Assembly: GCF_006228105.1 (NCBI RefSeq)
Contig: NZ_VDHH01000015.1
Strand: one strand, 5' to 3'
DNA length: 8,053 nt
Origin: Chelonobacter sp006228105
GTDB lineage: Bacteria > Pseudomonadota > Gammaproteobacteria > Enterobacterales > Pasteurellaceae
Shown here: piece after piece, positions 1-6,824 of the stretch
Position numbering within the stretch: position 1 is the first letter of the stretch
Layout of the letters: every line of letters starts with the position of its first letter
The notes under the pieces: generated by a model
Seen by the model: the letters and a program-made list of their open reading frames with translations, nothing else
Told to the model about the DNA's origin: nothing
The model's database searches: none
Position numbers and translations under genes: made by a program

Positions 1-36
1 TGCAGCATAAGCACTTAATTAATAAAGGAAAAATGC

Positions 37-46
37 AAAGTGCGGT
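37..46 (+). repeat. Hin-type DNA uptake signal sequence (USS)
   Basis: The ten bases AAAGTGCGGT match the Hin-type uptake signal that Pasteurellaceae competence machinery recognises during DNA uptake. This copy is intergenic, in the 3' flank of glnA and next to a GC-rich hairpin at 49-69. It is one of the best clues to the host family. Confidence 0.9.
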
Positions 47-48
47 TC

Positions 49-69
49 GGGGCGATATATAATCGCCCC
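49..69. other. GC-rich perfect hairpin downstream of glnA
   Basis: GGGGCGAT at 49-56 pairs exactly with ATCGCCCC at 62-69, giving an 8-bp stem and a 5-nt AT loop. Neither side has an immediate run of T, so it is not a canonical intrinsic terminator on either strand. It could still help stop or stabilise the 3' end of the glnA transcript arriving on the minus strand, or be a copy of a dispersed small palindrome. The stem is certain; the function is not known. Confidence 0.5.
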
Positions 70-116
70 CTACAGTTACAACATTAATCGTGTATTTTAA
101 CCTTTGTCAGCAGTCT

Positions 117-140
117 AAGGGCGCATTAACATACGCCCTT
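117..140. terminator. Inverted repeat just past the glnA stop codon, possible weak terminator
   Basis: AAGGGCG at 117-123 pairs with CGCCCTT at 134-140. Read as RNA from the minus strand, the stem can extend inward by a G-U pair and two A-U pairs. It begins 28 bases past the glnA stop, a typical place for a terminator. On the minus strand it is not followed by a T tract; on the plus strand it is followed by ATTTTAAATT. It may therefore serve a plus-strand gene ending left of the window, act in both directions weakly, or only protect the 3' end of the glnA mRNA. The rest of 1-168 contains no gene that I can see. Confidence 0.4.
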
Positions 141-168
141 ATTTTAAATTGTCGGATTTAAACTCAAC

Positions 169-1587
169 TTACATCGCATAATACATTTCGAATTCTGCCG
201 GGTGTGGCAACATTCTTAAGCGTTGTACGTCTTTCGATTTCAACTCAACATAGGCTTCGATGAAATCTTTGCTGAATACGCCACCACGAGTCAGGAAATC
301 GTGATCGGCTTGCAGGGCTTGTAGGGCTTCTTCCAAAGAACCGGCAACGTGCGGCACTTGTTTCAACTCTTCCGGCGGCAAGTCATACAGGTTTTTATCC
401 ATCGCATCGCCCGGGCTTAATTTGTTGATGATCCCGTCCAGACCCGCCATCAAAATCGCTGAGAATGCCAAATATGGGTTGGCACCCGGATCCGGGAAGC
501 GCACTTCGATACGGCGTGCTTTCGGGCTGGAAACCGTCGGAATCCGAATTGAAGCGGAGCGGTTGCTTGCTGAGTAAGCCAACAGCACCGGTGCTTCGTA
601 GCCCGGCACCAAACGTTTGTAGGAGTTGGTGGTCGGGTTGGTGAACGCATTCAAGGCTTTGGCGTGTTTGATCACACCGGCGATAAAGTGAAGTGCGGTT
701 TCGGACAAGTTGGCATATTTATCACCGGAGAACAGGTTAGCGCCGTCTTTGCCCAACGAGATGTGGCAGTGCATACCGGAACCGTTGTCACCGAACAGCG
801 GTTTTGGCATAAAGCACGCTGTTTTGCCGTGTTCGTGTGCCACATTGCGCACCACATATTTATAGATTTGCGTTTCGTCGGCTTTTAAGGTTAGCGTGTT
901 GAAACGACAGGCAATTTCATTTTGACCAGCTGTTGCCACTTCGTGGTGGTGCGCTTCAATCACCAAACCGAACTCTTCCATTAACAAACACATTTCAGAG
1001 CGGATGTCTTGGGAAGAATCAACCGGAGGCACCGGGAAGTAACCGCCTTTCACGCCCGGACGATAACCGGTGTTGCCGCCTTCGTATTCGGTGTTGCTGT
1101 TCCATGCTGCTTCAATGTCGTCAATTGCAAATGAGCTGGCGCCCATGCCGACTTGAAAACGCACATCGTCAAACAGGAAGAATTCTGGTTCAGGCCCTAA
1201 TAATACCGTGTCAGCGATACCGGAGGCTTTCAGGTATTCTTCGGCGCGCAAGGCGATGGAGCGAGGGTCACGATCATAACCTTGCATGGTGGTCGGCTCG
1301 TAAACATCGCAGCGAATGCTTAAGGTCGGAATCGCAAAAAACGGATCGAGAATCGCTGTTTCAGGGATCGGCATCAGCACCATGTCGGATTTATTGATGG
1401 TTTTCCAACCGGCAATCGATGAACCGTCAAACATTTTGCCGTCTTCGAAAAAATCGTCATCTACCGCACTTTTAGGAATCGAAACGTGCTGTTCGGTACC
1501 CTTGATGTCGGTAAAACGTAAATCGACAAATTTGACATCATGCTCTTCAATGAGCTTAAATACGTTGGCGATAGCTGCTTGAGACAT
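169..1587 (-). CDS. glnA: Glutamine synthetase, type I (GlnA)
   Basis: This 472-residue enzyme makes glutamine from glutamate, ammonia and ATP (EC 6.3.1.2) in the cytoplasm and is the main route of ammonia assimilation. The length is normal for bacterial GS-I, whose dodecamers are well known. Family motifs appear in order: DGSSIAGW at 54-61, the metal-binding GPEPEFFLFD at 131-140, HHEVATAGQNEI at 214-225, the KPLFGDNGSGMHCHIS segment at 262-277, NPTTNSYKRLVPGYEAP at 317-333, and RRIEVRFPDPGANPY at 358-372. NLYDLPPEE near 399-407 is the adenylylation loop of the GS-I-beta class with Tyr401 as acceptor, so control by GlnE is likely. The start at 1587 has AGAGGA (plus positions 1595-1600) 7 nt upstream. 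The gene is complete, is transcribed away from typA, and carries two internal USS copies. It looks like an intact core gene. Confidence 0.98.
   Translation of the reverse strand: MSQAAIANVFKLIEEHDVKFVDLRFTDIKGTEQHVSIPKSAVDDDFFEDGKMFDGSSIAGWKTINKSDMVLMPIPETAILDPFFAIPTLSIRCDVYEPTTMQGYDRDPRSIALRAEEYLKASGIADTVLLGPEPEFFLFDDVRFQVGMGASSFAIDDIEAAWNSNTEYEGGNTGYRPGVKGGYFPVPPVDSSQDIRSEMCLLMEEFGLVIEAHHHEVATAGQNEIACRFNTLTLKADETQIYKYVVRNVAHEHGKTACFMPKPLFGDNGSGMHCHISLGKDGANLFSGDKYANLSETALHFIAGVIKHAKALNAFTNPTTNSYKRLVPGYEAPVLLAYSASNRSASIRIPTVSSPKARRIEVRFPDPGANPYLAFSAILMAGLDGIINKLSPGDAMDKNLYDLPPEELKQVPHVAGSLEEALQALQADHDFLTRGGVFSKDFIEAYVELKSKDVQRLRMLPHPAEFEMYYAM
691..699 (+). repeat. USS inside glnA
   Basis: AAGTGCGGT is a perfect Hin-type uptake signal core lying within the glnA coding sequence. 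Copies inside core genes indicate long residence in a USS-bearing genome. Confidence 0.85.
1463..1471 (-). repeat. USS inside glnA, reverse orientation
   Basis: ACCGCACTT on the plus strand is the reverse complement of the AAGTGCGGT uptake core. It is the second copy within glnA. Confidence 0.85.
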
Positions 1588-1654
1588 AACTAAATCCTCT
1601 ATTGGTTAATGTGAAAAATATAAAAATATTAGGGTTTGTTTGAAACATAACTAA

Positions 1655-1682
1655 AATATAATCCATAAAAATAAAAAATCAA
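1655..1682 (-). promoter_or_regulatory. Candidate sigma-70 promoter of glnA
   Basis: Read on the minus strand, TTGATT (plus 1677-1682) and TATATT (plus 1655-1660) are separated by 16 nt, a good -35/-10 pair. Transcription would begin near 1648, leaving a leader of about 60 nt before the glnA start. The surrounding DNA is very AT-rich, so chance matches are common. I saw no clear sigma-54 type (GG-N10-GC) element. Confidence 0.45.
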
Positions 1683-1773
1683 CCTATTTTTTTGCCATTT
1701 TATTAGATTTCTTACTAAATGAGTGGTTTTGTTAAATTTTCAATATTTAATAGCCGTTTTGTTTGAAAAACGT

Positions 1774-1779
1774 TATAAT
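1774..1779 (+). promoter_or_regulatory. -10 element of the probable typA promoter
   Basis: A perfect TATAAT lies about 93 nt upstream of the typA start codon. The -35 region around 1751-1757 matches the consensus poorly, so the promoter may need an activator or rely on flanking elements. The implied leader is about 85 nt. The rest of the 284-bp divergent region (1588-1871) is AT-rich, and I recognise no operator in it. Confidence 0.5.
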
Positions 1780-1871
1780 TTGCTACCTTCCAATGAATTT
1801 TATCTCAAAGCCACCACATTGACGGTTTTTTGGAATCACTTTTCTTTCACTCAATAAACGAAGATTTTTAC

Positions 1872-3722
1872 ATGAATAATGAATTAGATATCAATAAATT
1901 GCGTAATATCGCAATTATTGCTCACGTCGACCATGGTAAAACCACGCTGGTTGACAAATTGTTGCAACAGTCCGGTACACTAGAAAATGCCCGTGGCGAC
2001 AGCGATGAACGGGTTATGGACTCCAATGATCTGGAGAAAGAGCGTGGTATCACGATTTTAGCCAAAAATACCGCGATTAACTGGAATGGCTACCGTATCA
2101 ACATTGTTGACACCCCGGGGCACGCCGATTTCGGTGGCGAGGTAGAACGGGTGTTATCGATGGTAGATTCCGTTCTGCTGTTAGTGGATGCTTTTGATGG
2201 TCCAATGCCGCAAACCCGTTTTGTAACGCAAAAAGCCTTTGCTCACGGTTTGAAACCCATTGTGGTGATCAATAAAGTGGATCGCCCGGGCGCACGTCCT
2301 GACTGGGTGGTCGATCAAGTATTTGATCTATTTGTGAATTTGGGCGCAACTGACGAACAATTAGATTTCCCAATTATCTATGCTTCAGCGTTAAATGGCG
2401 TTGCCGGTGTTGAGCATGAAGATCTGGCAGAAGATATGACCCCGTTATTTGAAGCCGTGGTCAAATATGTTGAACCGCCACAAGTTGAAAGCGACAAACC
2501 GTTCCAAATGCAGATTTCACAACTGGATTACAACAACTATGTCGGCGTCATCGGTATCGGGCGCATCAAACGTGGTGCCGTCAAACCCAACCAGCAAGTG
2601 ACGATTATCGACAGCGAAGGTAAAACCCGCAACGGCAAAGTCGGACAAGTGTTGGGACATTTGGGCTTGCAGCGCTATGAAGCCAATATTGCCAGTGCCG
2701 GCGATATTATTGCAATCACCGGTTTGGGTGAACTCAACATCTCCGATACGATTTGTGATGTCAACAGCGTTGAAGCGCTGCCGGCATTGAGCGTGGATGA
2801 GCCGACCGTCACCATGTTCTTCTGTGTCAACACCTCGCCGTTCTGTGGCAAAGAAGGTAAATATGTGACTTCACGCCAAATTTTGGAACGTTTAAACAAA
2901 GAGTTGGTGCATAACGTAGCATTGCGTGTGGAAGAAACCGAAGATCCGGATGCGTTCCGTGTTTCCGGTCGTGGTGAGTTGCATTTGTCGGTGTTAATCG
3001 AAAATATGCGACGTGAAGGCTACGAGTTGGCGGTGTCACGTCCGAAAGTTATTTTCCGTGAAATTGACGGTCGCAAACAAGAGCCGTTTGAGCAAGTTAC
3101 GATCGATATTGAAGAGCAGCACCAAGGTTCGATCATGGAAGCATTGGGCATCCGCAAAGGCGAAGTGCGCGACATGGTGCCGGACGGCAAAGGCCGCACT
3201 CGTTTGGAATACATCATCCCAAGCCGTGGCTTGATCGGTTTCCGTAACGAATTTATGACGATGACGTCCGGCACAGGCTTGTTATACTCCAGTTTCAGCC
3301 ACTACGATGACGTCAAACCGGGTGAAATCGGACAACGCATCAACGGCGTGTTGATCTCCAACGCCACCGGTAAAGCCTTAGCATACGCCTTATTCAGCTT
3401 GCAAGAGCGTGGCAAATTGATGGCGGAACATGGCAGCGAAGTGTATGAAGGACAGGTGATCGGAATTCACAGCCGTGGCAACGACCTAACCGTTAACTGC
3501 TTGCAAGGTAAAAAGCTGACCAATATGCGAGCGTCCGGCAAAGATGACGCCGTGGTATTAGTACCGCCGGTACGCTACACCTTGGAACAAGCGTTGGAAT
3601 TTATCGACGACGACGAACTGGTCGAAGTGACCCCGGTTTCGATCCGAATCCGCAAAAAATTGCTGACCGAAGTTGATCGCAAACGCGCCAGCCGCACCAC
3701 GACGAGTACCAGCACACGCTAA
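1872..3722 (+). CDS. typA: Ribosome-associated GTPase TypA/BipA
   Basis: This 616-residue translational GTPase binds the 70S ribosome, aids 50S subunit assembly and supports growth under cold and other stress. The GTPase motifs are intact: G1 AHVDHGKT at 17-24, switch-I RGITI at 58-62, DTPGHADFGGEV from 80, NKVD at 134-137, and a SALNG-type G5. EF-G-like domains and the TypA-specific C-terminal domain follow, ending in the basic KKLLTEVDRKRASR tail usual for BipA. I chose the ATG at 1872 because the following LDINKLRNIAIIAHVDHGKT matches where family members begin; its Shine-Dalgarno is weak (GAAGA at 1860-1864, 7 nt away). An upstream in-frame TTG at 1830 would add 14 residues that look unlike the family. 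The gene diverges from glnA and ends in a USS-pair terminator. Confidence 0.97.
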   Translation: MNNELDINKLRNIAIIAHVDHGKTTLVDKLLQQSGTLENARGDSDERVMDSNDLEKERGITILAKNTAINWNGYRINIVDTPGHADFGGEVERVLSMVDSVLLLVDAFDGPMPQTRFVTQKAFAHGLKPIVVINKVDRPGARPDWVVDQVFDLFVNLGATDEQLDFPIIYASALNGVAGVEHEDLAEDMTPLFEAVVKYVEPPQVESDKPFQMQISQLDYNNYVGVIGIGRIKRGAVKPNQQVTIIDSEGKTRNGKVGQVLGHLGLQRYEANIASAGDIIAITGLGELNISDTICDVNSVEALPALSVDEPTVTMFFCVNTSPFCGKEGKYVTSRQILERLNKELVHNVALRVEETEDPDAFRVSGRGELHLSVLIENMRREGYELAVSRPKVIFREIDGRKQEPFEQVTIDIEEQHQGSIMEALGIRKGEVRDMVPDGKGRTRLEYIIPSRGLIGFRNEFMTMTSGTGLLYSSFSHYDDVKPGEIGQRINGVLISNATGKALAYALFSLQERGKLMAEHGSEVYEGQVIGIHSRGNDLTVNCLQGKKLTNMRASGKDDAVVLVPPVRYTLEQALEFIDDDELVEVTPVSIRIRKKLLTEVDRKRASRTTTSTSTR

Positions 3723-3746
3723 ACTGTCTTAAGTTTTATATCGCAA

Positions 3747-3755
3747 CCGCACTTT
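3747..3755 (-). repeat. USS, left arm of the terminator
   Basis: ACCGCACTT is a perfect uptake-signal core in reverse orientation, forming the 5' arm of the typA terminator stem. Confidence 0.9.
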
Positions 3756-3761
3756 GGTAAC

Positions 3762-3771
3762 AAAGTGCGGT
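3762..3771 (+). repeat. USS, right arm of the terminator
   Basis: AAAGTGCGGT is a perfect uptake signal in forward orientation, forming the 3' arm of the typA terminator. It is the last perfect USS in the window. Confidence 0.9.
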
Positions 3772-3798
3772 TTTTTTGTTATTTCAAATAATAAATTA

Positions 3799-3816
3799 TG
3801 CGCCTGATGAGGCGCA
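3799..3816. other. Short GC-rich palindrome between typA and the PTS operon
   Basis: TGCGCC at 3799-3804 pairs with GGCGCA at 3811-3816 around the 6-nt loop TGATGA. It stands out in otherwise AT-rich DNA, about 80 nt before the operon start and just upstream of the candidate promoter. No T tract follows on either strand. It could be an operator for an unlinked regulator, a leftover terminator from a displaced neighbour, or a small structured element. Confidence 0.35.
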
Positions 3817-3830
3817 AAATATATAGTTGA

Positions 3831-3859
3831 TTGGCTTTAAATACTCTTGTTAGTCTAGT
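3831..3859 (+). promoter_or_regulatory. Candidate promoter of the PTS-lyase-amidohydrolase operon
   Basis: TTGGCT at 3831-3836 and TCTAGT at 3854-3859 are spaced by 17 nt, each matching four of six consensus bases. Transcription would begin around 3866, leaving a leader of about 30 nt that contains the AGGGG Shine-Dalgarno. The match is moderate, as expected of an inducible promoter. No convincing CRP palindrome was found nearby. Confidence 0.3.
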
Positions 3860-3897
3860 GACGGAAATGATAGAAATGCGCTATAGGGGTATTTATT

Positions 3898-5448
3898 ATG
3901 AAAGCAACGTTTAAAGATGAAATACAGACATTCGGACGTTCATTGTTACTTCCGATTGCCGTATTAGCACCCGTAGGTATGGTGATGGGAATATGCAGTG
4001 CCTTAGGACAGAATTATATGATTGAAAAAATTCCGTTTCTTGGCAATGAATATTGTAAGGCAATTTTTTCATCGGTAGGTTCAATTGCTAGTATAATTTT
4101 CCAAAATATTCCTATTCTTTTTGCTATGGGGGTTGCTTATGGCATGTCGAAAAAAGAAAAAGGTATTGCTGTTTTTGCTGCAGTTATAGCTTATTTAACC
4201 TTATTGATCTCAATGAATGTCCATTTAAAATTATCCGGAGAATTAGTCAAAGAGAATATGGCATTTGTTGGACAAGGAATGGTGCTGGGAATTCATACCT
4301 TAAAAATAGAAGCCTTAGGCGGGATTATTGCCGGATTACTTGCCGCCAAGGTAACCGATCGATTCTACCGGCTACAACTTCCGTTAGCCTTTGCATTTTT
4401 TAGTGGAAAAAAATCCGTAGCTATTATTTCTATCGGATTGATGATTCCAATTGGATTATTGATTCCCTTTGTCTGGGATTGGTTTACTTTCGGCATGAGT
4501 AAATTATCAAGTATTATGATGGCGCCGGATATTGGTGCGGGCATCTATATGACATTAAATCGCTTATTAATTCCATTTGGGCTGCACCATGTATTAAGTT
4601 CAACGATCCGGTTCACTGAGGCTGGTGGCACTTATTTAATTGATGGTCAAGTGTATGTGGGTATTTTGCCGGCAATGAATAAAATATTATTTGAATTAGG
4701 GCCGAACAGTGAAGCTTGGAATGAATATATGCCGACATTGGCAAGTTATTTAGCCTCTTCGCAGATGTTGACAACATTATTTAGAATTCCTGCGATAGGT
4801 TTAGCGATGTATCATATGGCATATTTTAAAAATAAAAAATTTGCTAAAGGGATGATTTTAACGGTGGTGTTGACGGCTTTTTTAGGCAATATTACTGAAC
4901 CATTAGAGTTTTCATTTCTATTTATTGCTCCAAAACTATTTATTGTATATGCGATTTTATGTGGTGTATTTGCTATTCCTTTGCAGATGTTAGGTGTGTC
5001 GATAGGCTATATTCGTGGAACAATTTTTGATTTTGGTATTTTCGGTTTGATGTATGAAAATACACATTGGGTAAACTTAATTTTACTGGGTATTGTGAAT
5101 TTTATTGTCTTCTATTTTGTGTTCAGATATGCCATCAGCAAATTTGATATTAAAACACCGGGCAGGGAAGATGAAATGTCAGACAGTAGCCTGCTGAATA
5201 ATAAAGAGTATGATAAAGTGGCATCGTTGGTTATTGAAGCATTAGGTGGTAAAGAGAACATAAAACAAGTTGAAAATTGTGTGTCTAGACTTCGAGTGGA
5301 TGTTGTTGATCAGAAAAAATTAAATATGGATTTAATTCGAGAGTCAGGCGCATTAGGCACATTCATCCCTTCTAGCAATCATATTCATGTGGTATTTGGT
5401 CCGCATGTGGAATTTGTTAGAAATTCAGTTGACGATCAATTACATTAA
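3898..5448 (+). CDS. PTS EIICB permease, glucose/maltose (MalX-like) family, substrate unknown
   Basis: This 516-residue membrane protein should transport a sugar or sugar derivative inward while phosphorylating it. Residues about 1-415 form the EIIC channel with repeated hydrophobic segments. Landmarks are PFGLHHVLSSTIRF near 226-239 and GNITEPLEFSFLF at 330-342, whose TEPLEF is the glucose-superfamily sugar-binding signature with Glu334. After a hydrophilic linker (about 416-435) comes an EIIB domain with the phosphocysteine Cys461 in ENCVSRLRVDV. No EIIA domain is fused or adjacent, so phosphate probably comes from the cell's EIIA-Glc (Crr), as for MalX. The ATG at 3898 follows AGGGG (3885-3889) by 8 nt. 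It is the first gene of a three-gene operon, 12 nt before the lyase. Its DNA is AT-rich compared with typA. The partner genes suggest an N-acylated or acid-linked sugar rather than plain glucose or maltose. Confidence 0.9.
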   Translation: MKATFKDEIQTFGRSLLLPIAVLAPVGMVMGICSALGQNYMIEKIPFLGNEYCKAIFSSVGSIASIIFQNIPILFAMGVAYGMSKKEKGIAVFAAVIAYLTLLISMNVHLKLSGELVKENMAFVGQGMVLGIHTLKIEALGGIIAGLLAAKVTDRFYRLQLPLAFAFFSGKKSVAIISIGLMIPIGLLIPFVWDWFTFGMSKLSSIMMAPDIGAGIYMTLNRLLIPFGLHHVLSSTIRFTEAGGTYLIDGQVYVGILPAMNKILFELGPNSEAWNEYMPTLASYLASSQMLTTLFRIPAIGLAMYHMAYFKNKKFAKGMILTVVLTAFLGNITEPLEFSFLFIAPKLFIVYAILCGVFAIPLQMLGVSIGYIRGTIFDFGIFGLMYENTHWVNLILLGIVNFIVFYFVFRYAISKFDIKTPGREDEMSDSSLLNNKEYDKVASLVIEALGGKENIKQVENCVSRLRVDVVDQKKLNMDLIRESGALGTFIPSSNHIHVVFGPHVEFVRNSVDDQLH

Positions 5449-5460
5449 AAGAGAGGGAGT

Positions 5461-6822
5461 ATGCGAGCTTTATATGATTCAAAAAGTAAAACAATCGATG
5501 ACCGTGGAATGAGGGCATTATTTACTTTTGAAGCAAAGGTTCAATCTTGGTTGGATATAGAGGCAGCACTAGCATTAGCGCAGTCAGAAGTAGGAATAAT
5601 TCCGAAAGAAGCGGGCAAAAAGATTGCTGAAAAATGCAAGGTAGATTGTATTGATTTGCAAGAAATGGAAAGGTTATTACAGCAAATTGGACATGGTTTT
5701 GTGCCGGTGATTAAGGTTTTAATCAATGCTTGTGATCCGGAAAGCGGAAAATATGTACATTATGGTGTGACAACCCAAAATATTCAGCAAAGCGGGCATC
5801 TTTTAATCGTTAAAAAATTTCATCATATTTTGATGGGATTTTTAAAAGATATTTTGCAGAATTTGAGTCAGCTGGCGATAACGCACAAAGAAACGGTGAT
5901 GCCGGGACGAACTCATGGTAAACATGCACTGCCGATTACTTATGGCTATAAAGTAGCGGTTTGGATTGATGAGATTTTATCGGCGATAGAACGTTTAGAG
6001 GAAGCAGAAAAACGGGTTTTTAGAATAATGATGGGGGGCGCAGTCGGGGCCTTTCATGCTACTGGAGAGCAGGGACGTGAGGTTCAATCGTTGGTAGCAG
6101 CCAAATTAGGCATGCCTGCCATGAATATTCCTTCACGTAACAGCAGAATATTCCGTGCAGAATATATTAGCAATCTATGTTTATTAGCCACCACATTTCA
6201 TAAGATCGCCGAAGAAGTTTATCAAACGTCGAGTGAAGAATTTGCAGAAGTTTCTGAGGCTTTCAGTCAAGGTACGGTTGGCAGCAGCACGATGCCGCAA
6301 AAAATTAATCCTAAGTTGGCAAAAGGGATTATAGCCAATTCACAAAAATTATATTCTGTATTAACTGCTGCACTTTATGTTGCTCCCCGCCCATTTGAAG
6401 CTGACAGCTCTGCCTATTTTATTTTTGATGCTTCATTACAGGAGAGTATCGAATTAATGGCAGAAATTATTCTGCGTGCAGAAGAATTAACCAGAACATT
6501 AGTCGTTAATAAACAAAGTATGTATCGCAATGTTATGCTGACTCACGGTTTAATTAATAGTGAAAAAATTATGATGAGCCTAATTGAGCGCTTGGGAAAA
6601 GATCAAGCGCATGAATTAGTGTATGAAATCGCAATGGAAAGTCAAAATCTACAAAAAGATTATTCTGCTGCTTTACAAGCGAATACCACGATTCAAAGTA
6701 TTTTTTCAGCGCAAGAAATACTCGCTATGCTGGCGCCAGAAAACTATCTTGGATTATGTGCTGTTTTAGCAACAGAAACTGCAGAAAGAGCAAAACACAA
6801 GATACAACTGATGGAGGAATAA
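5461..6822 (+). CDS. Fumarase/adenylosuccinate lyase superfamily lyase, substrate unknown
   Basis: The 453-residue protein belongs to the homotetrameric superfamily that performs anti-beta-elimination, most members releasing fumarate (aspartase, fumarase, argininosuccinate and adenylosuccinate lyases). Three conserved regions are visible: HYGVTTQNIQQSG at 100-112, GRTHGKHALP at 149-158 with the usual acid/relay His152, and the mobile loop GSSTMPQKINP at 274-284 with the catalytic base expected at Ser275 or Ser276. A C-terminal segment near 355-440 resembles the PurB/carboxymuconate cycloisomerase end domain. Region 1 reads TTQN where relatives have TSxD, so specificity probably differs. It lies between a PTS permease and a NagA-like enzyme, which argues for a sugar conjugate as substrate and against housekeeping PurB. 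The start at 5461 follows a GA-rich Shine-Dalgarno (5451-5459). The catalytic residues look intact; the exact reaction is inferred. Confidence 0.85.
   Translation: MRALYDSKSKTIDDRGMRALFTFEAKVQSWLDIEAALALAQSEVGIIPKEAGKKIAEKCKVDCIDLQEMERLLQQIGHGFVPVIKVLINACDPESGKYVHYGVTTQNIQQSGHLLIVKKFHHILMGFLKDILQNLSQLAITHKETVMPGRTHGKHALPITYGYKVAVWIDEILSAIERLEEAEKRVFRIMMGGAVGAFHATGEQGREVQSLVAAKLGMPAMNIPSRNSRIFRAEYISNLCLLATTFHKIAEEVYQTSSEEFAEVSEAFSQGTVGSSTMPQKINPKLAKGIIANSQKLYSVLTAALYVAPRPFEADSSAYFIFDASLQESIELMAEIILRAEELTRTLVVNKQSMYRNVMLTHGLINSEKIMMSLIERLGKDQAHELVYEIAMESQNLQKDYSAALQANTTIQSIFSAQEILAMLAPENYLGLCAVLATETAERAKHKIQLMEE
6813..6818 (+). promoter_or_regulatory. Shine-Dalgarno that fixes the start of the NagA-like gene
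   Basis: GGAGGA lies 6 nt before the ATG at 6825 and inside the last codons of the lyase gene. It is a strong site and shows that 6825, rather than an upstream in-frame ATG at 6756, is the start. The lyase stop and this start are 2 nt apart, so translation is probably coupled. Confidence 0.85.
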
Positions 6823-6824
6823 TA

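Larger units (their letters stand above)
3745..3777 (+). terminator. Intrinsic terminator of typA made of two inverted USS copies
   Basis: AACCGCACTTT at 3745-3755 pairs with AAAGTGCGGTT at 3762-3772, an 11-bp stem that gains one more G-C pair to close a GTAA tetraloop. A run of seven T at 3771-3777 follows. It starts 22 nt after the typA stop codon. Head-to-head USS pairs used as terminators are well known in Haemophilus. It points one way only, because the minus strand lacks a T tract after the stem, and it should insulate the following operon from typA transcription. Confidence 0.95.

Noticed and set aside
33..62. Nine-codon ORF with an AAGGAA-like upstream sequence
   Set aside because: It is made mostly of the USS and the first arm of a hairpin, and is too short and too constrained by those elements to be called a gene.
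664..1397. Plus-strand open frames opposite glnA, up to 154 codons
   Set aside because: They are antisense to a highly conserved gene and show no recognisable protein family features, so they are shadows of its codon use.
1830..1871. In-frame TTG as an upstream start for typA
   Set aside because: The 14 extra residues (MESLFFHSINEDFY) do not look like the TypA N-terminus, and the ATG at 1872 places the start next to the conserved GTPase beginning.
3857..3872. Possible CRP site upstream of the PTS operon (AGTGA-N6-TGATA)
   Set aside because: Only about seven of ten half-site bases match the TGTGA-N6-TCACA consensus, and the flanks do not extend the palindrome.
5461..6822. Annotation as housekeeping adenylosuccinate lyase PurB
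   Set aside because: The superfamily signature fits, but the altered region 1 and the position between a PTS permease and a NagA-like enzyme argue for catabolism. PurB is expected elsewhere in the genome.
6756..6824. ATG at 6756 as start of the NagA-like gene
   Set aside because: It would overlap the lyase gene by 67 bases and add residues unlike the family, while the ATG at 6825 has an ideal Shine-Dalgarno and begins the expected beta-strand.
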